Of a DNA stretch of 64,000 bases, positions 10,817 to 23,647 are shown piece by piece (the stretch's first letter is position 1; every line of letters begins with the position of its first letter). The notes beneath the pieces are model-generated. The model saw nothing but the letters and a program-made list of their open reading frames with translations. It was not told the DNA's origin and did no database searches. This stretch comes from Alopecurus myosuroides (lineage: Eukaryota; Streptophyta; Magnoliopsida; Poales; Poaceae). The stretch is from assembly GCA_028641055.1 (NCBI GenBank), contig CM054060.1, positions 209,150,445-209,214,444 on the forward strand, read 5' to 3'. A program made the translations under genes and the position numbers.

Positions 10817-13800
10817 TGTGACGCCCCAAGATCGGGCACTATGCAGATTTCAGCATTTCCGCCGAAATCCACATAATAACCGATTCCAGGTTGTCACTTG
10901 TGATAACATTACAACAGTTCACGAATATTCCGCAACAACAACAGAAGAGATATATACAAGACGACTCAAACGAGTCAAGGATACAACGGATACAATACAA
11001 AGATCCAAATAACAGCGGAAGTAACAACATAGTGTCCGACTACGGACAAGATACAAATTGGACTAAGAGTCCTGAAGATAACCGATGGCGTCCAATCCCT
11101 GCCCAGGCCAAGCCGGAGGGATTCCCAAGCTAACGTCGTCAGACTTCAAACCTGTTGACTGCAATGTGGAATATGCAGCCACGAAAAGGATTCGTGGGTC
11201 AGTACTGTTAAGTACTGGCAAGTGGATAACCCATACTCACAAGATACCAGCGTAACCAATCATCACAAGATACAAATACTTTGGGTACAACGGAAGGAAG
11301 GGGTTATTGCAAAGAAGCGGCAGCGGGCAGCACTAACAAATTAAAGAGACGCGCTACAAGTTCCGGCTAAAAGAAAGGGATAAGATAGCGCGACAAAACC
11401 AACTATAACTACTCACCAAACAATACCCATCCAGTGTTACCCCCTACTAAGGAAGCAACCCAAGGAAACTCACACTGTTGATTAAGGTGAAGTTTAGGTT
11501 ATTGTGACAATATTCCTATTACTAGTCAATTATTATTAATTAGGTGTAAGTTGTCTGAGTACTTGTTAGCCAGCACTTTCACCAAGTCGTCACATAACCG
11601 CGGACAAAACGGCTTCTCGAGAAGATTCATCCCTGCAGGGTGCGCTACAGTACCCGTACACACTCAAGCCACCAACTAAAACTCAGGTTGGCTCGACACG
11701 ACCCAAACCGTCTCTACAACCCATCCTAGGAGCCACAGAGCTATAAGGTCCCGGCCAGTCCGACCTAACCTAAGCGCAAGGGTGAAAACCACACCCCCCG
11801 GCACCACAGGCCTCGCCCTATATGCATCATCATCATCATAACCATCATAATCATCATCAACCATGGGGGCGCCTCCCATTATGCATATGCGCAAATGGAA
11901 AGCCCGAACTAAGTGTGGCTCTTCGGACAAGCTGCAAATCAGGTCTAAGTCAAGGGGGGTCCCATACTACCTCCCGGATGCGGTTAGCGCGCTCATCATG
12001 GATCAGTGGACAAGACCCTTTTCCTAGTTTCGACACTAGCAGGCTCCAAAACCACGCCGGGCCTCCTGCCGGTGCCTTATCATCAAATTATTATTACCCC
12101 CAAACATTAACATGTTGTTGATTAAATTGAAACCCAACTATCAACTAAACAGGTGATATGAAAAAGGACAACAAGACTCGAGCGCAAACAAATCTAAGCA
12201 TGCTACTACGACATAGGCCAACAAGCAACAGGGTTATAGGTGTGGAGGTAAGGAAATATCATGGCAGCAGGGCAAACATGTGATGGGATCGGAACACAAG
12301 CATCGAAAATACTAGGCTAGCATAAAGACAACGGAAAGAATCGGTAACAAGTGATGAAAGGCAGCCATAGGTAGCAAGTGAGTATACTTGCCTAGAATCC
12401 AGCAAGTAGAGGTACATCCGAACTTGTCGTTGCTCACATCATCTCACGTCCTATCCGCGAAGAAGCAACGAACTAGAACAAACACGGTATGCAACAATTA
12501 CTACTACGGCAAAAGATCCAGCATGATCAAGATATGGATGCATGACAAGTTAAAGGGTGCATCAAGATAAACTAGTTGACATGGTAAACATATTTAAATG
12601 GGCCCATATGCAATTTGGATTGCATATGGAAAAGCCCATGAATTAATGTTGAATTAAATGATCTACAAATAACCATCATGTGAAAGTTGATTAGGATGAT
12701 GCATGGATGATGAAAACAATAAGAAAACAACATTAGCTTCAGTTTGATATGTGGTTTACCAAGTTTGGAATTTTATTTATTAAGTTATGAACTTTGGCAT
12801 TTTAAATGATTAAACAAACATTTGTTGTTTTCACCAATTTTAAATGTTCAAAACAGATAACATAATTTATATTTGGAAAGAACATAAAATTTTAGATGGA
12901 ATACATATTTCATTTGTTGAATCTGGATTTAAAATGAGCAAGTTATGAATTTGGCAATTTAAAAGGTGTATTTAAAGTATTGAAATATTGCACCAATTTT
13001 AATTAGGAAAAAACAGAAAACAAATTGTATTGAAAAGGTTGAAAACATGTATAAAATGTTTCAATGAACAGTTTGAGCTATTAAACATAATTTTTGGATC
13101 ATTATTGAATTTATTATGCATTTTTCCATAAGCATTTTTATTCTGCCCTTTTTAGTAAACAGAAGGAAACATGTTCAAATTTAATTCAATTGTGACCAAA
13201 TAAAATACCACTGTGTAGAGTTTGTTAAGACAAATTTTTAGAGCCCAAGGTTTCTCAATTTGGATGAACAGAACTCAAGTTATGAATCTCCAAAGTTTCA
13301 AATTTTAATAGCCATTTCTATATTTAATTATTTAGTGCAAAACTTATTACAGAAACATGTTTCAACCTTGTTACTAACATAAAGAGCACAAGATTCTGAA
13401 TCCGTAGAAATTTGAATCACTGGAATTGGAGCATTTTTCAATTTGTTATTGATTTTACAAATAAAGACCCAGTTCTGTTTTTCTGGATTTCAGGAAATAA
13501 AAGAAAATAGAGAAAAAAAGGGGTGGATTGCCACGGGTGGGATTCGAACTCGGGGCTCCAGGGAGTGCGGATCGGTGCGCAGCCACTGGGCTGCTGCTGC
13601 GGTTTGTGAACACATACAGAACTGAAGAAAGTTAAAGGGTAACAGCGACGGAATCTGACGAAACTGAACACCAGATCTCTGTTCTGCACGGGACGGTGAC
13701 AGACATAGGCGGACGGTGGCGACCTGCAGCGACACGGCGACTCCACCGCTCGATGGCGGGCACCCAGAGCACGAGGGGAGGTAGGGGAGAGGTCCCAGAA

Positions 13801-14675
13801 GGTTTCCTCACCGTGGGGAAGGCTGGGGGCGGCCGGAGGCGCTGTAGATGAGGAAGACGACGGCGACCGTGGCCATGACGTGCTTGTGGACGAAGGAGGA
13901 AGATGGCCATGGCGGGGCTGTTCGGAACGTCCTCGGGTGCCGATCTTCGGCGTGGAGGATGAGGACGGCGAGGAGATTCCATTCCCATCCTCGGACGCCC
14001 TTGCCGGCGACCATGTCCTCGCCTCCTTGAGCTTCCAACTCCGGTCATGGAGGTGGGGTGGTGGGTGAAGAAAAGAGAAACAGAGAAGAGGAGGAAGGGG
14101 GCGGCGGCTGGAAGAAGGGAAGGAGAGGGAGAGGGAGGCTAGGGTTAGGGTTGTGGAGGAGGGGAGGGGTAGATAAGGAGGAGGGCAGGTGGGTGCGGTG
14201 GTCTGCTTTGGTGAAAACGAAAGGAGGGGATCACGTCCTCCTCGTGCCTGTACGGATGGAGGAAGGAGAAAGGCTGGGGTGGGCTGGTTTGGTGGGCCTG
14301 GTGGGCTGCTCTCTCTCTCTCTCACTAAAACATTTTTTTTGGTAAAAGAATAGGAAGAGAGAAATAGTAATTAGAGGGGTTTTTGGTGTCAGAAAATGCC
14401 AAAGTAAATTGCTGTGGTTTTGTAATTGCAAATGCATGAGTGCACCAAAGTTTGTTTTCAAACTTTCAAAAGTTTTGTTGCACTTTGAAATTTGAAAGAG
14501 TTTGGGAAAAAAATCACATTAGTTGAATTAATTCAAATTTTAACAAGTGAAGGGTTTGAAACTTTTGAATTGGTTTGGTAAACAAGTGCAATGTCATGAT
14601 GCAATGCAATGCAATGCCAAAAGAAAAAAAACAATCAACTTCTAATTGGGGGGAAAAAATCCCCCGGGTGTTACA
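10817..14675 (-). repeat. E2 LTR2 (3859 bp)
   Basis: Near-identical to LTR1, with scattered substitutions and short indels in the GC-rich core, for example a missing 9-bp G-rich unit near 14185. Confidence 0.92.
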
Positions 14676-15171
14676 GACGACACCACTAACAAGGGATTGC
14701 GCCCTCGCAATCCACCCACTAACCCGGGAGGGGAAAGAAGTTCGACTATCGATTCTTCATGCTTCCAGTTGATCTCCTCGACACCACTAACAAGGGCTTC
14801 TCGACACCACTAACAAGAGATTCTTGCTCGGAGTGATGACGATCTTCTCCCGCCAGGAATCTTCCGATGATCGAACCTATTAGGTTAACGGCTCAGAAAA
14901 CGTCCACCCACGTAGGATCCTAAAACTTTGAAAGATTGAGAGGGAGAGAGACTCCAAAACAAATAAGATGAGAGGAGAAATAGAATAGAGATAAGGAGAA
15001 AACAAGAATCCTATTGAGATGTTTCCAAAATAGTTTTTGCACAAATAGTTTTTGACACTCTAGAAACACGACCGTTAGCGAGGTTATCCTACAGGCTTTG
15101 CGGACCCGTTGCTTCGATAACCATTCGTATCGAAACAACATTGGGAATCGGAACCAGGCTCTGATACCACT
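14676..15171 (-). mobile_element. E2 internal domain 2 (496 bp)
   Basis: Same length as internal domain 1 and almost identical; by eye I found one substitution, near 14721. This points to very recent duplication of the internal domain. The primer site is at 15157-15169. Confidence 0.88.
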
Positions 15172-18100
15172 TGTGACGCCCCAAGATCGGGCACTATGCA
15201 GATTTCAGCATTTCCGCCGAAATCCACATAATAACCGATTCCAGGTTGTCACTTGTGATAACATTACAACAGTTCACGAATATTCCGCAACAACAACAGA
15301 AGAGATATATACAAGACGACTCAAACGAGTCAAGGATACAACGGATACAATACAAAGATCCAAATAACAGCGGAAGTAACAACATAGTGTCCGACTACGG
15401 ACAAGATACAAATTGGACTAACAGTCCTGAAGATAACCGATGGCGTCCAATCCCTGCCCAGGCCAAGCCGGAGGGATTCCCAAGCTAACGTCGTCAGACT
15501 TCAAACCTGTTGACTGCAATGTGGAATATGCAGCCACGAAAAGGATTTGTGGGTCAGTACTGTTAAGTACTGGCAAGTGGATAACCCATACTCACAAGAT
15601 ACCAGCGTAACCAATCATCACAAGATACAAATACTTTGGGTACAACGGAAGGAAGGGGTTATTGCAAAGAAGCGGCAGCGGGCAGCACTAACAAATTAAA
15701 GAGACGCGCTACAAGTTCCGGCTAAAAGAAAGGGATAAGATAGCGCGACAAAACCAACTATAACTACTCACCAAACAATACCCATCCAGTGTTACCCCCT
15801 ACTAAGGAAGCAACCCAAGGAAACTCACACTGTTTATTAAGGTGAAGTTCAGGTTATTGTGACAATATTCCTATTACTAGTCAATTATTATTAATTAGGT
15901 GTAAGTTGTCTGAGTACTTGTTAGCCAGCACTTTCACCAAGTCGTCACATAACCGCGGACAACACGGCTTCTCGAGAAGATTCATCCCTGCAGGGTGCGC
16001 TACAGTACCCGTACACACTCAAGCCACCAACTAAAACTCAGGTTGGCTCGACACGACCCAAACCGTCTCTACAACCCATCCTAGGAGCCACGGAGCTATA
16101 AGGTCCCGGCCAGTCCGACCTAACCTAAGCGCAAGGGTGAAAACCACACCCCCCGGCACCACAGGCCTCGCCCTATATGCATCATCATCATCATAACCAT
16201 CATAATCATCATCAACCATGGGGGCGCCTCCCATTATGCATATGCGCAAATGGAAAGCCCGAACTAAGTGTGGCTCTTCGGACAAGCTGCAAATCAGGTC
16301 TAAGTCGAGGGGGTCCCATACTACCTCCCGGATGCGGTTAGCGCGCTCATCATGGATCAGTGGACAAGACCCTTTTCCTAGTTTCGACACTAGCAGGCTC
16401 CAAAACCACGCCGGGCCTCCTGCCGGTGCCTTATCATCAAATTATTATTACCCCCAAACATTAACATGTTGTTGATTAAATTGAAACCCAACTATCAACT
16501 AAACAGGTGATATGAAAAAGGACAACAAGACTCGAGCGCAAACAAATCTAAGCATGCTACTACGACATAGGCCAACAAGCAACAGGGTTATAGGTGTGGA
16601 GGTAAGGAAATATCGTGGCAGCAGGGTAAACATGTGATGGGATCGGAACACAAGCATCGAAAATACTAGGCTAGCATAAAGACAACGGAAAGAATCGGTA
16701 ACAAGTGATGAAAGGCAGCCATAGGTAGCAAGTGAGTATACTTGCCTAGAATCCAGCAAGTAGAGGTACATCCGAACTTGTCGTTGCTCACATCATCTCA
16801 CGTCCTATCCGCGAAGAAGCAACGAACTAGAACAAACACGGGATGCAACAATTACTACTACAGCAAAAGATCCAGCATGATCAAGATATTGATGCATGAC
16901 AAGTTAAAGGGTGCATCAAGATAAACTAGTTGACATGGTAAACATATTTAAATGGGCCCATATGCAATTTGGATTGCATATGGAAAAGACCATGAATTAA
17001 TGTTGAATTAAATGATCTACAAATAACCATCATGTGAAAGTTGATTAGGATGATGCATGGATGATGAAAACAATAAGAAAACAACATTAGCTTCAGTTTG
17101 ATATGTGGTTTACCAAGTTTGGAATTTTATTTATTAAGTTATGAACTTTGGCATTTTAAATGATTAAACAAAAATTAGTTGTTTTCACCAATTTTAAATG
17201 TTCAAAACAGATAACAAAATTTATATTTGGAAAGAACACAAAATTTTAGATGGAATACATATTTCATTTGTTGAATTTGGATTTAAAATGAGCAAGTTAT
17301 GAATTTGGCAATTTAAAAGGTGTATTTAAAGTATTGAATTATTGCACCAATTTTAATTAGGAAAAACAGTAAACAAATTGTATTGAAAAGGTTGAAAACA
17401 TGTATAAAATGTTTCAATGAACAGTTTGAGCTATTAAACATAATTTTTGGATCATTATTGAATTTATTATGCATTTTTCCATAAGCATTTTTATTCTGCC
17501 CTTTTTAGTAAACAGAAGGAAACATGTTCAAATTTAATTCAATTGTGACCAAATAAAATACCACTGTGTAGAGCTTGTTAAGAAAAAAATTTAGAGCCCA
17601 AGTTTGCTCAATTTGGATGAACAGAACTCAAGTTATGAATCTCCAAAGTTTCAAATTTTAATAGCCATTTCTGTATTTAATTATTTAGTGCAAAATTTAT
17701 TACAGAAACATGTTTCAACCTTGTTACTAACAGAAAGAGCACAAGATTCTGAATCCATAGAAATTTGAATCACTGGGATTGGAGCATTTTTCAATTTGTT
17801 ATTGATTTTACAAATAAAGACCCAGTTATGTTTTTCTGGATTTCAGGAAATAAAAGAAAATAGAGAAAAAAAGGGGTGGATTGCCACGGGTGGGATTCGA
17901 ACTCGGGGCTCCAGGGAGTGAGGATCGGTGCGCAGCCACTGGGCTGCTGTTGCGGTTTGTGAACCAATACAGAACTGAAGAAAGTTAAAGGGTAACAGCG
18001 ACGGAATCTGACGAAACTGAACACCAGATCTCTGTTCTGCACGGGACGGTGACAGACATAGGCGCACGGTGGCGACCTGCAGCGACACAGCGACTCCACC

Positions 18101-19022
18101 GCTCGATGGCGGGCACCCATAGCACGAGGGGAGGTAGGGAGAGGTCCCAGAAGGTTTCCTCACCGTGGGGAAGGCTGGGGGCGGCCGGAGGCGCTGTAGA
18201 TGAGGAAGACGACGGCGACCGTGGCCATGACGTGCTTGTGGACGGAGGAGGAAGATGGCCATGGCGGGGCTGTTCGGAACGTCCTCGGGTGCCGATCTTC
18301 GGCCTGGAGGATGAGGACGGCGAGGCGATTCCATTCCCATCCTCGGACGCCCTTGCCGGCGACCATGTCCTCGCCTCCTTGAGCTTCCAACTCCGGTCAT
18401 GGAGGTGGGGTGGTGGGTGAAGAAAAGAGAAACAGAGAAGAGGAGGAAGGGGGCGGCGGCTGGAAGAAGGGAAGGAGAGGGAGGCTAGGGTTAGGGTTGT
18501 GGAGGAGGGGAGGGGTAGATAAGGAGGAGGGCAGGTGGGGCAGGTGGGTGCGGTGGTCTGCTTTGGTGAAAACGACAGGAGGGGATCACGTCCTCCTCGT
18601 GCCTATACGGATGGAGGAAGGAGAAAGGCTGGGGTGGGCTGGTTTGGTGGGCCTGGTGGGCTGCTCTCTCTCTCTCTCTCACTCAAACATTTTTTTTGTA
18701 AAAGAATAGGAAGAGAGAAATAGTAATTAGAGGGGTTTTTGGTGTCAGAAAATGCCAAAGTAAATTGCTGTGGTTTTGTAATTGCAAATGCACGAGTGCA
18801 CCAAAGTTTGTTTTCAAACTTTCAAAAGTTTTGTTGCACTTTGAAATTTGAAAGAGTTTGGGAAAAAAATCACATTAGTTGAATTAATTCAAATTTGAAC
18901 AAGTGAAGGGTTTGAAACTTTTGAATTGGTTTGGGAAACAAGTGCAATGTCATGATGCAATGCAATGCAATGCCAAAAGAAAAAAAACAATCAACTTCTA
19001 ATTGGGGGAGAAAAAAATCCCA
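15172..19022 (-). repeat. E2 LTR3, right end truncated
   Basis: Starts TGTGACGCC and runs to the poly-A/TCCC stretch. It lacks the terminal CCGGGTGTTACA and is joined directly to LTR4 without an internal domain. Confidence 0.88.
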
Positions 19023-22000
19023 CCCAAGATCGGGCACTATGCAGATTTCAGCATTTCCGCCGAAATCCACATAATAACCGATTCCAGGTTGTCACTTGTG
19101 ATAACATTACAATAGTTCACGAATATTCCGCAACAACAATAGAAGAGATATATACAAGACGACTCAAACGAGTCAAGGATACAACGGATATAATACAAAG
19201 ATCCAAATAACAGCGGAAGTAACAACATAGTGTCCGACTACGGACAAGATACAAATTGGACTAAGAGTCCTGAAGATAACCGATGGCGTCCAATCCCTGC
19301 CCAGGCCAAGCCGGAGGGATTCCCAAGCTAACGTCTTCAGACTTCAAACCTGTTGACTGCAATGTGGAATAAGCAGCCACGAAAAGGATTCGTGGGTCAG
19401 TACTGTTAAGTACTGGCAAGTGGATAACCCATACTCACAAGATACCAGCGTAACCAATCATCACAAGATACAAATACTTTGGGTACAACGGAAGGAAGGG
19501 GTTATTGCAAACAAGCGGCAGCGGGCAGCACTAACAAACTAAAGAGACGCGCTACAACTTCCAGCTAAAAGAATGGGATAAGATAGCGCGACAAAACCAA
19601 CTATAACTACTCACCAAACAATACCCATCCAGTGTTACCCCCTACTAAGGAAGCAACCCAAGGAAACTCACACTGTTGATTAAGGTGAAGTTCAGGTTAT
19701 TGTGACAATATTCCTATTACTAGTCAATTATTATTAATTAGGTGTAAGTTGGCTGAGTACTTGTTAGCCAGCACTTTCACCAAGTCGTCACATAACCGCG
19801 GACAACATGGCTTCTCGAGAAGATTCATCCCTGCAGGGTGCGCTACAGTACCCGTACACACTCAAGCCACCAACTAAAACTCAGGTTGGCTCGACACGAC
19901 CCAAACCGTCTCTACAACCCATCCTAGGAGCCACGGAGCTATAAGGTCCCGGCCATTCCGACCTAACCTAAGCGCAAGGGTGAAAACCACACCCCCCGGC
20001 ACCACATGCCTCGCCCTATATGCATCATCATCATCATAACCATCATAATCATCATCAACCATGGGGGCGCCTCCCATTATGCATATGCGCAAATGGAAAG
20101 CCCGAACTAAGTGTGGCTCTTCGGACAAGCTGCAAATCAGGTCTAAGTCGAGGGGGTCCCATACTACCTCCCGGATGCGGTTAGCGCGCTCATCATGGAT
20201 CAGTGGACAAGACCCTTTTCCTAGTTTCGACACTAGCAGGCTCCAAAACCACGCCGGGCCTCCTGCCGGTGCCTTATCATCAAATTATTATTACCCCCAA
20301 ACATTAACATGTTGTTGATTAAATTGAAACCCAACTATCAACTAAACAGGTGATATGAAAAAGGACAACAAGACTCGAGCGCAAACAAATCTAAGCATGC
20401 TACTACGACATAGGCCAACAAGCAACAGGGTTATAGGTGTGGAGGTAAGGCAATATCGTGGCAGCAGGGTCAACATGTGATGGGATCGGAACACAAGCAT
20501 CGAAAATACTAGGCTAGCATAAAGACAACGGAAAGAATCGGTAATAAGTGAAGAAAGGCAGCCATAGGTAGCAAGTGAGTATACTTGCCTGGAATCCAGC
20601 AAGTAGAGGTACATCCGAACTTGCCGTTGCTCACATCATCTCACGTCCTATCCGCGAAGAAGCAACGAACTAGAACAAACACCGGATGCAACAATTACTA
20701 CTACGGCAAAAGATCCAGCATGATCAAGATATGGATGCATGACAAGTTAAAGGGTGCATCAAGATAAACTAGTTGACATGGTAAACATATTTAAATGGGC
20801 CCATATGAAATTTGGATTGCATATGGAAAATCCCATGAATTAATGTTGAATTAAATGATCTACAAATAACCATCATGTGAAAGTTGATTAGGATGATGCA
20901 TGGATGATGAAAACAATAAAAAAACAACATTAGCTTCAGTTTGATATGTGGTTTACCAAGTTTGGAATTTTATTTATTAAGTTATGAACTTTGGCATTTT
21001 AAATGATTAAACAAACATTTGTTGTTTTCACCAATTTTAAATGTTCAAAACAGATAACAAAATTTATATTTGGAAAGAACACAAAATTTTAGATGGAATA
21101 CATATTTCATTTGTTGAATTTGGATTTAAAATGAGCAAGTTATGAATTTGGCAATTTAAAAGGTGTATTTAAAGTATTGAATTATTGCACCAATTTTAAT
21201 TAGGAAAAACAGTAAACAAATTGTATTGATAAGGTTGAAAACATGTATAAAATGTTTCAATGAATAGTTTGAGCTATTAAACATAATTTTTGGATCATTA
21301 TTGAATTTCTTATGCATTTTTCCATAAGCATTTTTATTCTGCCCTTTTTAGTAAACAAAAGGAAACATGTTCAAATTTAATTCAATTGTGACCAAATAAA
21401 ATACCACTGTGTAGAGTTTGTTAAGACAAATTTTTAGAGCCCAAGTTTGCTCAATTTTGGATGAACAGAACTCAAGTTATGAATCTCCAAAGTTTCAAAT
21501 TTTAATAGCCATTTCTGTATTTAATTATTTAGTGCAAAATTTATTACAGAAACATGTTTCAACCTTGTTACTAACAGAAAGAGCACAAGATTCTGAATCC
21601 ATAGAAATTTGAATCACTGGAATTGGAGCATTTTCCAATTTGTTATTGATTTTGCACAAGGGTAACAGCGACGGAATCTGACGAAACTGAACACCAGATC
21701 TCTGTTCTGCACGGGACGGTGACAGACATAGGCGGACGGTGGCGACCTGCAGTGACACGGCGACTCCAGTGCTCGATGGCGGGCACCCAGAGCACGAGGG
21801 GAGGTAGGGGAGAGGTCCCAGAAGGTTTCCTCACCGTGGGGAAGGCTGGGGGCGGCCGGAGGCGCTATAGATGAGGAAGACGACGGCGACCGTGGCCATG
21901 ACGTGCTTGTGGACGGAGGAGGAAGATGGCCATGGCGGGGCTGTTCGGAACGTCCTCGGGTGCCGATCTTCGGCGTGGAGGATGAGGACGGCGAGGCGAT

Positions 22001-22705
22001 TCCATTCCCATCCTCGGACGCCCTTGCCGGCGACCATGTCCTCGCCTCCTTGAGCTTCCAACTCCGGTCATGGAGGTGGGGTGGTGGGTGAAGAAAAGAG
22101 AAAAAAAGAAGAGGAGGAAGGGGGCGGCGGCTGGAAGAAGGGAAGGAGAGGGAGAGGGAGGCTAGGGTTAGGGTTGTGGATTAGGGGAGGGGTAGATAAG
22201 GAGGAGGGCAGGTGGGGCAGGTGGGTGCGATGGTCTGCTTTGGTGAAAACGACAGGAGGGGATCACGTCCTCCTCGTGCCTGTACGGATTGAGGAAGGAG
22301 AAAGGCTGGGGTGGGCTGGTTTGGTGGGCCTGGTGGGCTGCTCTCTCTCTCTCTCACTCAAATATTTTTTTTGTAAAAGAATAGGAAGAGAGAAATAGTA
22401 ATTAGAGGGGTTTTTGTTGTCAGAAAATGCCAAAGTAAATTGCTGTTGTTTTGTAATTGCAAATGCACGAGTGCACCAAAGTTTGTTTTCAAACTTTCAA
22501 AAGTTTTGTTGCACTTTGAAATTTGAAAGAGTTTGGGAAAAAAAATCACATTAGTTGAATTAATTCAAATTTGAACAAGTGAAGGGTTTGAAACTTTTGA
22601 ATTGGTTTGGGAAACAAGTGCAATGTCATGATGCAATGCAATGCAATGCCAAAGAAAAAAACAATCAACTTCTAATTGGGGGAAAAAAATCCCCCGGGTG
22701 TTTCA
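19023..22705 (-). repeat. E2 LTR4, left end truncated, internal deletion
   Basis: Lacks the first bases (TGTGACGC) and about 180 bp around 21655, which in LTR1 hold the tRNA-like segment (about 9087-9268). It ends GTGTTTCA (one substitution from GTGTTACA), next to the GGCAT duplication. Confidence 0.88.
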
Positions 22706-22710
22706 GGCAT
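22706..22710. repeat. Right target-site duplication of E2 (GGCAT)
   Basis: Matches 6448-6452; E1 pol continues with TGAGGCC. Confidence 0.92.
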
Positions 22711-23647
22711 TGAGGCCAATCCTTCAAAGATAAAATCTATAGAGAGCATGTCTTTGCCGAGATCACTGAAGGATGTGAAAAAATGTATCGGGTGCCTGGC
22801 TTCTTTTAGCTGCTTCCTAGGAAGAATGGGCGAAAAGGCGCTGCCTCTTTATCAGCTCATGAAGAAAAGTGACAAGTTTGTCTGGACACCACAAACTGAT
22901 GTGGCCTTCAAGGAACTCAAGACCATGCTAGGTAGCGCTCCCATCTTGGCAAGCCCTTTGCCCAAGGAGCCAATGCTGCTTTATATTGCAGCCACCAACC
23001 GAGTAGTCAGTGTGGTGGTGGTAGTGGAACGAGAAGAGGAAGGCAAGACCGTGCAGAGGCCGGTGTATTATCTCAGCGAGGTTCTATCCATCTCCAAGCA
23101 GAATTACCCACACTATCAGAAGATGACATATGGCGTTTACGTGGGTGCTAAGAAGCTCAAGAAATATTTCCAGGAGCATCCCATCATGGTGGTGAGCACC
23201 GCTCCCATCTCGGAGATCATGGGCAACAAGGATGCGAGTGGCCGAGTTGACAAGTGGGCAATTGAGCTGGCCGCGTACACCCCTTTGTACGCAAGAAGAG
23301 AAGCAATCAAGTCGCAGACCCTGGCAGATTTCTTGGTGGATTGGGCCGAGATGCAGTATGAGCCTCCCTTGCCGGAAACCAATTTCTGGAAAATGCATTT
23401 GATGCATCCAAAGTAAAAGAAGGGCTCGATGCTGGCGTGGTGCTCACCTCGCCTAAGCGAGATCAACTCAGATATGTGCTGCAGATCCATTTCTCGGCAT
23501 CAAATAATGTGGCCGAGTATGAAGCACTAGTACACATCCTGAGAGTATCCAAGGAGATTGGAGTCCGACGTATTGTTTGCTATGGTGACTCAGACCTGGT
23601 AGTTTAACAAGTCTCGGGGACTTAGGATGCCTTGGATGCCAACATGG
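22711..23647 (+). pseudogene. pol: E1 pol part 2: RT connection, RNase H and second RNase H-like domain
   Basis: Continues the pol frame from 6452 with the RT connection and RNase H, open to 23416. RNase H degrades the RNA strand of the RNA:DNA hybrid. After a frameshift near 23400, a second domain with RNase H-like sequence (an F-D-G-S-K-type start, then G-D-S-D-L-V-V near 23585) follows, typical of Tat elements, which carry two RNase H domains. TAA near 23606 and TAG near 23623 interrupt it. The frame ends at the E3 insertion. The part equivalent to 45155-46744 of E0 (end of RNase H and most of integrase) has been lost. Confidence 0.85.

Larger units (their letters stand above)
6453..22705 (-). 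mobile_element. E2: non-autonomous LTR element expanded to a four-LTR tandem array
   Basis: A 16.25-kb insertion flanked by GGCAT. Its order on the + strand is LTR1, internal 1, LTR2, internal 2, LTR3, LTR4. The sense strand is minus: LTRs run TGTAACACCCGGGGG ... GGCGTCACA, and the initiator-Met primer site lies next to the LTR end in reverse complement. The internal domain is 496 bp and codes for no gag or pol. The LTRs are about 3.86 kb and resemble the E4 LTR in overall plan and in several blocks, so it is probably a non-autonomous derivative of a Del/Tekay-like chromovirus. Confidence 0.9.

Noticed and set aside
6453..22705. Regular spacing of repeats, considered as a satellite or CRISPR-like array
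   Set aside because: Units are 3.7-4.4 kb and begin and end at LTR termini with primer sites. This is an LTR array in a plant genome.
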